Made by a program: the position numbers and the translations under genes
In this document: in pieces, positions 1 through 6,588 of the stretch
Layout: each line of letters begins with the position of its first letter
Position numbering within the stretch: position 1 is the first letter of the stretch
From: a bacterium
Lineage (GTDB): Bacteria > Cyanobacteriota > Vampirovibrionia > Obscuribacterales > Obscuribacteraceae
Length of the DNA stretch: 21,389 nucleotides
NCBI GenBank assembly: GCA_030431355.1
Contig: JAUIJG010000026.1
Coordinates: 1 to 21,389, forward strand
Reading direction: 5' to 3'
The notes under the pieces: model-generated
Databases searched by the model: none
Told to the model about the DNA's origin: nothing
Seen by the model: the letters and a program-made list of their open reading frames with translations, nothing else

Positions 1-1176
1 AGTAAGGCTATCAAAGTCGACGATAAGGATCGCGTTTTTCCTCTGGGACATGACAGCGTGGTCGGTCGAGTCGAAACTACTTACTTGCCTCGCAATGATA
101 GCCCGACCATGAGTAGTTTTAACCTTGTCTCCGGCGCATATGTCTCGGGTGAGAAGGAGTTAAAACTCGTCTCTAAAGATCCTGATGGAGATAACATGGA
201 CCTTTCCGTTCATATCTCTTCCGACTCAGGCAAATCCTGGAAAGAGCTTGAAGAGGGGCTCAGGGGCTCCGAGAACAAGAAAGAGAAGAAGCCGAAGAAA
301 TCAAAATCGAAGGATGATTCTTCCAAGACTAAGTCCAAAAAGAAAAAAACAGGTAAGGCTAAAGAGGAGAAAGCGGCCGGTAAGGAGGCGGCAAAAGAGA
401 TTGAACCTGGCGGTAACACCGGTACCCAGAAAGAAGAGATAATAGAGGCCCATGGGGAAAGTTCAGATGAGCCGAAGGAAGAGCAAGAGTCTCAAACTGA
501 CCAGGACCAAGCTCCGGACACAGAGCCCGAATCGGACTCTCAATCTCAACCGGGCAAAGCTGACCAGGCTTCTTCAAGCCGGAAGCGGATCTTTTTGCAG
601 TCGGCAGGCGACGCCTACGCGCCGGTTTTGCAAGGCTCCATAGTGCCTTCTGATAAAGATAAGAAGAAAGACAAGAAAGACAAGAAAAAAGAAGATTCCG
701 GCAAAGAGAAAAAATCCAAGGCTAGCACCAGTTCCCTGGCATCTGACGGGCACTTTGAGTGGACCTGGGATACTAAAAAACATAAAGACGGAATCTACAT
801 GCTTCGGTTTAGATTGTCGGATGCTCCTTCTAATGGTGGTAGTGCCGGTAGTGCTACTTCAAATAGCTTTTATCGAACAGTGATAATCGACAACAAGAGT
901 CCCACTATATCGAATTTGCAATTCAAGTGGTCGGGTGGAACCCTGTCATCCTTGAGTTTCAACGCTTCCGACAAGTGGTCCCCTGTTGTTAACGCGGTGG
1001 TTGAGTCGGAGAAGGGTGAATCCTGGGCCCTGGTTCCCCGACAAGGACTTGCCGACGGAAAGTCCGTTGAGTTCATCGGCAAAGACCTTAAGTTTAAGAA
1101 GAAGCCCACCTCCTTGAAGCTCCATGTTTACGACCAGGCCGGTAATAAGTCCAAGGAAGAGATCAAGTTGAAATGA
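1..1176 (+). CDS. C-terminal part of an Ig-like/beta-propeller-associated protein with charged insertions (5' end outside window)
   Basis: The reading frame is open from base 1, so the start lies upstream; 391 codons and a TGA stop are visible. Two beta-sandwich-like modules can be traced. The first starts at DPDGDNMDLSVHIS (from about nt 178), continues at GHFEWTWDTKKHKDGIYMLR (about nt 748) and ends at VIIDNKSPTI (about nt 880). The second runs to the end and finishes with the typical VYDQAGNKSKE. This arrangement (SDP-G-D, W-T-DG-Y-LR-SDAPSN, VIDN-P, then a D-AGN closing strand) is known from C-termini of secreted bacterial beta-propeller or FnIII-type proteins. The first module is interrupted by a Lys-rich then Glu/Gln/Ser-rich insertion of about 105 residues (nt 264-580) and a second Lys/Asp-rich one (nt 645-720). 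No catalytic motif is visible. It is overlapped by 4 nt by the permease gene, suggesting co-transcription. The molecular role is unknown. Confidence 0.75.
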   Translation, partial: SKAIKVDDKDRVFPLGHDSVVGRVETTYLPRNDSPTMSSFNLVSGAYVSGEKELKLVSKDPDGDNMDLSVHISSDSGKSWKELEEGLRGSENKKEKKPKKSKSKDDSSKTKSKKKKTGKAKEEKAAGKEAAKEIEPGGNTGTQKEEIIEAHGESSDEPKEEQESQTDQDQAPDTEPESDSQSQPGKADQASSSRKRIFLQSAGDAYAPVLQGSIVPSDKDKKKDKKDKKKEDSGKEKKSKASTSSLASDGHFEWTWDTKKHKDGIYMLRFRLSDAPSNGGSAGSATSNSFYRTVIIDNKSPTISNLQFKWSGGTLSSLSFNASDKWSPVVNAVVESEKGESWALVPRQGLADGKSVEFIGKDLKFKKKPTSLKLHVYDQAGNKSKEEIKLK

Positions 1177-2783
1177 GCGCATTAATCTCCCGATTAACCC
1201 GGACAAAGCCAGCCCAGATGCTGGTGGATGAGGCTTACGAAGGCGATCGGCAGATGAAACGCAGTTTGCGTGCCGTAGATCTCATCGCCTTTGGTGTGGG
1301 CGCCACCATCGGTTCCGGCATCTTCGCCCTCACAGGCACGGCTGCAGCCGGTCAGGCTGCTGTGGATCATAAGGATTGGTTGTCCACCCCTGTAATCAAC
1401 TTTCTTGTCGGTTCACCCCTGGGCAGGGAGGCGGCCGGTCCCGCTCTTGTTATCTCCTTCATTATTGCCGCCATCGCCTGTGGATTCGCTGCGATGTGTT
1501 ATGCAGAACTGGCGGCCATGATCCCGGTTTCCGGCTCCGCTTACACTTTTGCATATGCTGCCCTGGGAGAGCTTATCGCCTGGACCATCGGTTGGGACCT
1601 CATGCTTGAGTATGCCATCGGCAACGTGGCGGTGGCGGTGAGCTGGTCAGATCACTTTTTGCATTTTATTCATGGTGCCTTCAATTTGAAGATACCTTTG
1701 TGGCTCTCAGCAGATACGGGTACGGCACTGACCAGGCTTGCGACTCTTCCTGCGGATCACCCCCAATGGTCCTTCTATTCATCGACGCAGCTGCCGGTTC
1801 TCTTTGGCAATCAGTTTGCCGTCAATGTGCCTGCCTTTGTGATCGTGATGTTGATCACCTGGGTTCTTGTGGTCGGCATACAGGAGAGTGCCATCGTAAA
1901 CTCAATTGCTGTAATCATAAAAGTGCTGGTGGTGATTTTCTTCATCGTTTATGGAGCCGGTTATGTGAACCCTGGAAATTGGTCTCCCTTTGCTCCTGGC
2001 GGGTTTGCCGGTGTTATGGGCGGTGCGGCGATTGTGTTTTTCAGCTTTATCGGCTTCGATGCCGTCAGCTCAACGGCGGAAGAGACCAAAAACCCCCAGA
2101 GAGACATGCCGATCGGGATGATCGGTTCTCTAATAATTTGTTCTCTTCTTTATACCGGAGTCTCTCTAGTTTTGACCGGTATCATCCCTTATCAGAAGTT
2201 AGCTGATGATGCCGCTCCTGTGGCTTCAGCTCTGGCTGTGGCGGGCTCTCCCTGGGCCCATGTCCTTGTCAGCGCCGGTGCTCTGGCGGGAATGACTTCC
2301 GTGCTTCTGGTCTTTCAGCTGGGGCAGCCGCGTATTTTTATGGCCATGGCAAGGGATGGGCTACTTCCCGGCGTGTTTGCCAAGCTGCACCCACGCTACA
2401 AGACTCCTCTTTTGCCTACTCTTGGAACTGGAATTCTGGTGGCCCTGGCTTCCATGTTTATCGACATAAGTCAGGCCGCTGAGTTGACTAATATCGGTAC
2501 CCTTACCGCTTTTATAATCGTCTGCGGAGGGGTTATTCTTCTGAGGCGTACCGATCCTAATAGAGAAAGACCTTTCCTCTGTCCATTCGTCCCGATTGTG
2601 CCCTGGCTCGGCATATTCTTCTGTCTCTTTCTTATGATCAGTCTACCCTTTGTCACATGGATTCGATTCTTCGTGTGGATGGGTCTGGGCACGGTGGTTT
2701 ATTTTCTCTACGGTTTCCACAAATCAGGTATGGCAAAGCTGGCGTCTGTTCCTGAGCGGAAAGATGAAGAGACAGGATGCTGA
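1173..2783 (+). CDS. APC-superfamily amino-acid permease, cationic amino-acid transporter (CAT) type
   Basis: An integral membrane secondary transporter of 536 aa with about twelve hydrophobic segments. The N-terminal signature of APC/CAT carriers is clear: KRSLRAVDLIAFGVGATIGS followed by GIFALTGTAAA, the unwound first helix that binds the substrate backbone. It is followed by AMCYAELAAMIPVSGSAYTF and, further on, FFSFIGFDAVSSTAEETKNP and QPRIFMAMARDGLLP. The C-terminal part (CPFVPIVPWLGI, then LMISLPFVTWIRF) matches the AA_permease_C region of the CAT branch, as in Bacillus YhdG-like proteins. A rather long loop lies between the segments around residues 165-215. The ATG start overlaps the upstream stop as ATGA, indicating translational coupling. 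Substrate (lysine/arginine versus other amino acids) is inferred from the family and cannot be read from the sequence. The gene ends 16 nt before the stop of the opposing gene. Confidence 0.92.
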   Translation: MSALISRLTRTKPAQMLVDEAYEGDRQMKRSLRAVDLIAFGVGATIGSGIFALTGTAAAGQAAVDHKDWLSTPVINFLVGSPLGREAAGPALVISFIIAAIACGFAAMCYAELAAMIPVSGSAYTFAYAALGELIAWTIGWDLMLEYAIGNVAVAVSWSDHFLHFIHGAFNLKIPLWLSADTGTALTRLATLPADHPQWSFYSSTQLPVLFGNQFAVNVPAFVIVMLITWVLVVGIQESAIVNSIAVIIKVLVVIFFIVYGAGYVNPGNWSPFAPGGFAGVMGGAAIVFFSFIGFDAVSSTAEETKNPQRDMPIGMIGSLIICSLLYTGVSLVLTGIIPYQKLADDAAPVASALAVAGSPWAHVLVSAGALAGMTSVLLVFQLGQPRIFMAMARDGLLPGVFAKLHPRYKTPLLPTLGTGILVALASMFIDISQAAELTNIGTLTAFIIVCGGVILLRRTDPNRERPFLCPFVPIVPWLGIFFCLFLMISLPFVTWIRFFVWMGLGTVVYFLYGFHKSGMAKLASVPERKDEETGC

Positions 2784-2799
2784 ATCTGAGAATGAATCT

Positions 2800-3408
2800 T
2801 TAGCGAGATTTTTTCTTCTTACTTCTCTTTGGCGTCGCTTTTTTGTTCACAGTGGCCAGTCTTTGATCTATTTTTGAGAGGATTCTTTTCACTTCCTCAA
2901 CGCTTCTATTCTCTCTTTCGACGTCTCTTTTCAAGCGATCGGTTTGTCTTCGAGTATTTTCCAGTTCACGTTTTGATACCACCCCTTCTGCAAAGAGCGC
3001 TTCAAAGGTTTCGGATTGCTTTAGTTTGCGTTCTAAAATCGTTTTACTATCCTGCAAGTCCAACTCTCTTGCCGCCAGCTCTTTTTCCAGGGTCTTTTTT
3101 TTCCATTCTAGATCCTCTTCGGAGAGATAGTCGATGAATCCGGTGGAGCCCATGCTGACCTGCCCGCTATCGATCACACTGGGAATCGTAGGCGGTGGCG
3201 GTGGAACCAGGGTCGTCCCCCTACTTCTTTTCTTAGGGGCTGTTTTTTTTGCTGGAGCCGTCGGTGAGGTATTGGTTTTTGGGTTGGATTTGTTCTGATT
3301 GGCCTGGGACGGCAGCTCTGTTGACAAGAGAAGGAGCCCGCCAAGCATAATCACAGCCGGTGGTGGCATCAGCACTTTTATTACTCTTTCTATCCTGGTT
3401 ATTCGCAT
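2800..3408 (-). CDS. Secreted or membrane-anchored coiled-coil protein with an efflux-adaptor-like hairpin motif
   Basis: 202 aa. A basic N-terminus is followed by a hydrophobic stretch (residues about 12-31), a signal peptide or membrane anchor. Next comes a Lys/Thr/Pro linker with the run VPPPPPTIP, and then a continuous heptad-rich helical region (about 98-188). In the middle sits LFAEGVVSKRELENTRRQ, which resembles the tip of the alpha-helical hairpin of membrane fusion proteins (HlyD/AcrA family: L-x-x-x-G-[AV]-[IV]-S-x-x-[ED]-[LY]). No lipoyl or beta-barrel domain is present, so this is not a full adaptor. The tail is very basic (KRSKKKKSR). It is convergent with the permease and divergent from the YmdB-type gene; the start codons of the two divergent genes are very close. 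The ATG start is preceded by GGAAAG at about 11 nt. Function unknown; a structural or envelope role is a guess. Confidence 0.7.
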   Translation of the reverse strand: MRITRIERVIKVLMPPPAVIMLGGLLLLSTELPSQANQNKSNPKTNTSPTAPAKKTAPKKRSRGTTLVPPPPPTIPSVIDSGQVSMGSTGFIDYLSEEDLEWKKKTLEKELAARELDLQDSKTILERKLKQSETFEALFAEGVVSKRELENTRRQTDRLKRDVERENRSVEEVKRILSKIDQRLATVNKKATPKRSKKKKSR

Positions 3409-3430
3409 TTAAAAGTACTTTCCATGGTTA

Positions 3431-3444
3431 TAGAGTATGCTCTA
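3431..3444. repeat. Short perfect inverted repeat in the divergent start region
   Basis: TAGAG-TATG-CTCTA forms a 5-bp perfect dyad between the two divergent start codons, just upstream of the preferred YmdB-type start at 3448. It could be an operator half-site pair or a chance palindrome. It lies inside the coding region if translation starts at 3424. Confidence 0.25.
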
Positions 3445-3447
3445 TTA

Positions 3448-4254
3448 ATGCAGTCTAGCAATTTATTCGATGTTTTGTTTCTCGGGGACGTGGTTGGCCG
3501 GCCCGGTCGCTTGCACGTGAAGCAGTACCTTCAGTCTTTGAAAAATAGCCAGGTGGAACCAGACCTGATTATAGTCAATGCGGAGAACTCCGCCCATGGC
3601 TTTGGTTTGACGCGCAAGATTGTAAACGAATTTGTAGAGAGTGGTGTTCACGTTCTCTCCGGCGGCAACCATACTTTCGACAAGAAAGAGATTTTTGAAT
3701 TTATCGATGATTCCCCTTTTATTTTGCGTCCGGCGAACTATCCTCCAGGCACTCCAGGGAAAGGCTCTTACATATTTGAGTCCGATGGCTTCAGGGTAGG
3801 CATAATAAACTTGATGGGCCGTGTCTTCATGGAACCTCTGCGTTCGCCTTACTTATTGGCGGACGAATTGATTGAGGAGTTGAGTGAAGACGTAGATGCT
3901 TTGATAGTCGATTTCCATGCGGAAGCCACTGCAGAAAAGGTGGCTCTGGGGCTTTATCTAGATGGCCGCGTGGCAGCCTGTCTCGGCACCCATACCCATG
4001 TTCAGACAGCCGATGCCAGAGTTTTGCCTGGCGGTTGCGCTTACATAACTGATGCCGGACTTTGTGGGCCCAGGGATGGTGTTATTGGAATGGACAAAGA
4101 GTTGGTCTTTCGCCGCTTGATCAGTCAGCTTCCAAGCCGTCTGGAAATTGCCCAGGGTCCCACAGTGGTGTGCGGCGTTAGATTTCAGATAGATAAAGAG
4201 ACAGGTAAGTCGGTTAGAATTGAGAGAATTTACCAGGACTCAGAGAGTTGCTGA
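3448..4254 (+). CDS. ymdB: YmdB-family (TIGR00282) metallophosphoesterase, probable 2',3'-cyclic-nucleotide 2'-phosphodiesterase
   Basis: A calcineurin-like phosphoesterase that in this family binds two metals and hydrolyses cyclic nucleotides; Bacillus YmdB affects biofilm formation and RNA turnover. All ligand blocks are visible in order: LFLGDVVGRPGR, NAENSAHGFGL, GGNHTFDKKEIF, RPANYPPGTPGKG, VDFHAEATAEK and GTHTHVQTADARVLPGG. Length (268 aa from the chosen start) is typical. I chose the ATG at 3448 because family members begin just before the first beta strand. An in-frame ATG at 3424 would add eight residues (MVIEYALL) and leave only 15 bp to the divergent start at 3408. Neither start has a clear Shine-Dalgarno sequence. 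The 3' end overlaps the PHP-domain gene by 7 nt, suggesting an operon. Assignment to the family is firm; the physiological substrate is inferred. Confidence 0.93.
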   Translation: MQSSNLFDVLFLGDVVGRPGRLHVKQYLQSLKNSQVEPDLIIVNAENSAHGFGLTRKIVNEFVESGVHVLSGGNHTFDKKEIFEFIDDSPFILRPANYPPGTPGKGSYIFESDGFRVGIINLMGRVFMEPLRSPYLLADELIEELSEDVDALIVDFHAEATAEKVALGLYLDGRVAACLGTHTHVQTADARVLPGGCAYITDAGLCGPRDGVIGMDKELVFRRLISQLPSRLEIAQGPTVVCGVRFQIDKETGKSVRIERIYQDSESC

Positions 4255-5132
4255 AAGTTCGAGAATTTGTCGATTTACATATGCACAGCCATTATTCTGA
4301 TGGCACCTGGTCTCCTGAAGAGATTGTGGATCATGCGCTTGCTCAAAATCTCAGCTTAATTGCGCTAACGGATCATGATTCCGTTGATGGGCTGGAGCCT
4401 GCCAGGAGCCATCTTGCCGGTTGCAGTCGATCTGATTTAACATTTTTGAACGGCGTGGAAATATCGGTTCGCTTCCAGGGAAGGGATTTGCACTTGCTGG
4501 GCTATTTCCCGGATGAAGTCATCCCAGAGACAGAAGCTTGGACAGAGTTGCGGTCGGTGCTCTCTAGAAATAGGCTCGTCCGTCACCAGTTTGCCCTTGA
4601 TCTTGTTGAGTTTCTAAATCGTAAGGGACTGCCCCTTACTATGCAATCCATTATCGAGGAAGTTGGTCCGGGAACCATCGGAAAAGCCCATCTGACGAAA
4701 GCTATAATCGCTTGTGGTATCGCTAATGATATCGAAGAAGCTTATGCAAGATTTTTCGGCTCTGACTCTTGCGATTCCGTTTTGAAGAGTATTCCACGGA
4801 ACTGGATCTCCCTGGAAGAAGGACTTCAAGCTATTCTTTCTGCCAAAGGCATTTCCATAGTGGCTCACCCTGGATATGCGGGTTATGAAGGATCAGAGAC
4901 GGAAGACCTTCTTCTTGCTCTCAAGCAGGCAGGTGTCATGGGTATTGAGGTATATCATTCCTATCACGATGAGAAGGCAAGAGAGCGCCTGCTAGACTTT
5001 GCCCGGAAGCATGAAATGCTCGTTACCGGAGGCTCGGACTGCCATGGTCCCTGGCAGGGTGGCGCACCATATATGGGGTCGCAAAGTTTGAGCGCTGATC
5101 TTTTCTCAGACTTTCTTTCTCTTATTTACTGA
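4248..5132 (+). CDS. PHP-domain phosphoesterase, probable 3',5'-nucleoside bisphosphate phosphatase (YciV/RNase AM type)
   Basis: 294 aa. The PHP metal-site motifs are all present: VDLHMHSHYSDGTWSPEEIV at the N-terminus, IALTDHDSVDGL, NGVEIS, VAHPGYAG, VYHSYHDEKARERLL and the final GGSDCHG. The order and spacing fit stand-alone PHP proteins (COG0613) that remove the 3' phosphate from nucleoside 3',5'-bisphosphates and, in E. coli YciV, trim RNA 5' ends. An insert of about 100 residues between the third and fourth motifs (LNRKGLPLT, GTIGKAHL) is normal for this branch. The start is a TTG at 4248 (CAGAGAG immediately upstream), overlapping the YmdB-type stop. The next ATG lies inside the first metal motif and is too late. 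Partnership with a cyclic-nucleotide phosphodiesterase suggests a nucleotide-salvage or RNA-decay unit (inference). The stop overlaps the opposing gene by 11 nt. Confidence 0.9.
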   Translation: MLKVREFVDLHMHSHYSDGTWSPEEIVDHALAQNLSLIALTDHDSVDGLEPARSHLAGCSRSDLTFLNGVEISVRFQGRDLHLLGYFPDEVIPETEAWTELRSVLSRNRLVRHQFALDLVEFLNRKGLPLTMQSIIEEVGPGTIGKAHLTKAIIACGIANDIEEAYARFFGSDSCDSVLKSIPRNWISLEEGLQAILSAKGISIVAHPGYAGYEGSETEDLLLALKQAGVMGIEVYHSYHDEKARERLLDFARKHEMLVTGGSDCHGPWQGGAPYMGSQSLSADLFSDFLSLIY

Positions 5133-5616
5133 GATTTTTACTCAGCTGCCTGGTTACTTCTTTTTCGGAGACTTCGCCCACTTTGCTCCATGTGGTGGTT
5201 CCATTGGAGTCAATTACCGTCTGGCAAGGAATGTAGCCTTTATAGTACTTCTTAATCAAGGACTCTGCCTCTTTGTTGGCTGGTTTGTCCACATTTACTA
5301 CAATGAACTTTATCCCTTTGTCCTTCAGCTTGTTATAAGTGCCGACCAGACGTTTGGCTTGTCTGGCCGTATTCAAATCTCCTGAAGCCCCAAAGAAAAG
5401 CAAGTTTACCTGTCCGGAAGCCACCTGCGCGTCATCCAGCTTGTCGGCAATAATAGGAAAGCCGCTGTCCTTGTCTTCGACGAAGGAGACACCCTTTCGC
5501 AAACTGATATTTTCCGCTGCAAAAGCGGAGTCTGTTGCTATCGGTACAGCAAGAGATATAAGCAGGGTGGTTAGAGCCAGGATGGAATTCAAACCAGGTT
5601 TGAACACGGCTTGCAT
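5122..5616 (-). CDS. Exported thioredoxin-fold protein lacking the CxxC active site
   Basis: 164 aa with a clear signal peptide: a hydrophobic core over about residues 10-28, and a cleavage-like site AFA-AEN near 33/34. The mature part shows a thioredoxin pattern. A beta strand NLLFFGAS is followed by a helix, then IKFIVVNVD, a helix AESLIKKYY, and GYIPCQTVID, where Pro130 is the likely cis-proline, ending with a strand and a C-terminal helix. At the place of WCGPC stands GDLNT, so both redox cysteines are missing. The only cysteine of the mature protein (Cys131) directly follows the cis-proline, where thioredoxins have Thr. A dithiol redox role is therefore unlikely; binding or scaffolding is possible. 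ATG start with a good Shine-Dalgarno sequence AAAGGA about 8 nt upstream. The stop codon lies within the end of the PHP gene. Confidence 0.75.
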   Translation of the reverse strand: MQAVFKPGLNSILALTTLLISLAVPIATDSAFAAENISLRKGVSFVEDKDSGFPIIADKLDDAQVASGQVNLLFFGASGDLNTARQAKRLVGTYNKLKDKGIKFIVVNVDKPANKEAESLIKKYYKGYIPCQTVIDSNGTTTWSKVGEVSEKEVTRQLSKNLSK

Positions 5617-5701
5617 AATTTTTCCTTTCGGGTAATAGGGGTCACAAACATAACAGACAGGAAAATTTTACTAAATGTTCCAGGTGCAGGAATTGTCGAT
5701 T

Positions 5702-5715
5702 ACCTGAAGTCAGGT
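5702..5715. repeat. Small hairpin at the 3' end of the 173-aa gene
   Basis: ACCTGA-AG-TCAGGT is a perfect dyad touching the stop codon of the - strand gene that ends at 5715. On the - strand it is followed by AATCG and not by a T-run, so it is not a canonical intrinsic terminator. It may act as a 3' RNA-stabilising hairpin. Confidence 0.25.
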
Positions 5716-6236
5716 CAGGGATTATTTTTCTTCTCCCCTTTAAAGTCACTTGCTTTTACCTGGTGAACCCATCGAGCCCACTTCTGGTTCTCATAGCTCT
5801 TGCTGTACTCGTCCAGGCTTTTGAGCAGTCTGCTTCCTGACTGGGATGCGCCTCGAAACTCATAATTATGATTGCAGGTTTCTCTGGCTGACTCCATATT
5901 GTCCAGGACAGCCGTCAGCCTCTCAAGTATGTGGGCGGATTTGGGAAGGGCTATGGCGCAGCAATCGTCAGGTTTTTCCGCAGTCTCATCACAGATAGAA
6001 ATTTCGAGTTGGATTACCCTTTCTATCGGAGATTTGGGATTGGCATTCATCATCATCTCAAGAAGCCATTGCACCAGGACATCACTGGAATGGATGTCCG
6101 GGTCGGCTTCATGAAGATATTCGGCAAATGCTTCTAAAATCATCGTGTAATCGTGTAAAGGTCCTGCAGTAACCAGTCGTATCCGGTCGTATATAAGAAT
6201 CTCTTCTGCGAATATATCACGCCCTCTGGTATCCAA
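5715..6236 (-). CDS. Unrecognised 173-aa protein
   Basis: I do not recognise this protein. It is probably soluble and mainly helical: no signal peptide and no membrane segment. It has an acidic middle with a double cysteine (PDDCCAIALP) and a further CNHNYEF. The C-terminal third (LLKSLDEYSKSYENQKWARW, then VHQVK) is rich in aromatic and charged residues. The likely start is the TTG at 6236, because GGGAGAG lies 9 nt upstream (revcomp of 6246-6252). No ATG occurs until well inside the conserved-looking part. It is read in the same direction as the thioredoxin-fold gene, about 98 nt upstream of it, so they may share a transcript. The coding nature is supported by length, base composition like its neighbours and the Shine-Dalgarno sequence, but not by a recognised family. 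Confidence 0.55.
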   Translation of the reverse strand: MDTRGRDIFAEEILIYDRIRLVTAGPLHDYTMILEAFAEYLHEADPDIHSSDVLVQWLLEMMMNANPKSPIERVIQLEISICDETAEKPDDCCAIALPKSAHILERLTAVLDNMESARETCNHNYEFRGASQSGSRLLKSLDEYSKSYENQKWARWVHQVKASDFKGEKKNNP

Positions 6237-6343
6237 GCCTGAATACTCTCCCGGAAGTGGCGATTATCCGTCTGTCTGTCTCACAGACTTGTAAATAATC
6301 AGATTAAAGATAGTCAAGATATTTATTTAAGCTTATAAAACGA

Positions 6344-6349
6344 TATAAT
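6344..6349 (+). promoter_or_regulatory. Sigma-70-like -10 box for the radical SAM/RNase E operon
   Basis: A perfect TATAAT lies in a strongly A/T-rich tract (about 6295-6349). With a usual 7-nt distance the transcript would start near 6356, exactly where the first leader stem begins. The -35 element is weak (ATTTAT at 6321 with 17-bp spacing), so an UP-like A/T tract or an activator may help. The predicted untranslated leader is about 230 nt. Confidence 0.55.
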
Positions 6350-6355
6350 GGTGAC

Positions 6356-6588
6356 ACTTGAGGTTGGACCTTCCGAACTCACTCGTTGAGACCTCGTCCA
6401 GGTCCGGTCAACGCTCAAGAGAAGTTTATCCTTTAGCCTGTTTCCGAGCATTTTGCTCCCTGCGCAGTCGCTTGTTAAGAAGATTAGAAGAGGGTGCGCG
6501 GCAGGTCTGAAAGGAGCCAGAGGTACTTTTGAGCCATGGGTTCATTGGACGTTAGATTATTTCCTGAGACTAACAGAGCGTAAGAAAC
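6356..6588 (+). promoter_or_regulatory. Structured 5' leader RNA upstream of the radical SAM/RNase E operon
   Basis: The stretch between the -10 box and the GTG start holds no credible ORF but two strong hairpins. Hairpin 1: CTTGAG (6357-6362) pairs with CTCAAG (6414-6419). The stem is extended by GTTG (6363-6366) with CAAC (6409-6412) and ACC with GGT, with single-base bulges; an alternative inner pairing is GGACCT (6366-6371) with AGGTCC (6400-6405). Hairpin 2: GCTCC (6455-6459) with GGAGC (6513-6517), CTG with CAG, and CGCA (6463-6466) with TGCG (6495-6498), enclosing a purine-rich loop. The two alternative inner pairings of hairpin 1 would allow a switch. I do not recognise a known riboswitch, T-box or 6S RNA. 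A role in RNase E autoregulation is conceivable by analogy with the E. coli rne leader. The rest of the 6237-6588 gap, 6237-6343, holds only the Shine-Dalgarno of the - strand gene and A/T-rich promoter sequence. Confidence 0.5.

Noticed and set aside
210..783. Several open frames on both strands within the charged insertions of the first gene
   Set aside because: They are shadows produced by the Lys/Glu-rich repeats; no start context, no family resemblance, and the + frame 1 gene is continuous.
6356..6588. 6S RNA, T-box, RNase P RNA or SRP RNA in the leader region
   Set aside because: Length and hairpins invited the idea, but there is no T-box GGTGG core, no RNase P or SRP signature sequences and no 6S-type single long helix with a central bubble closing the two ends.
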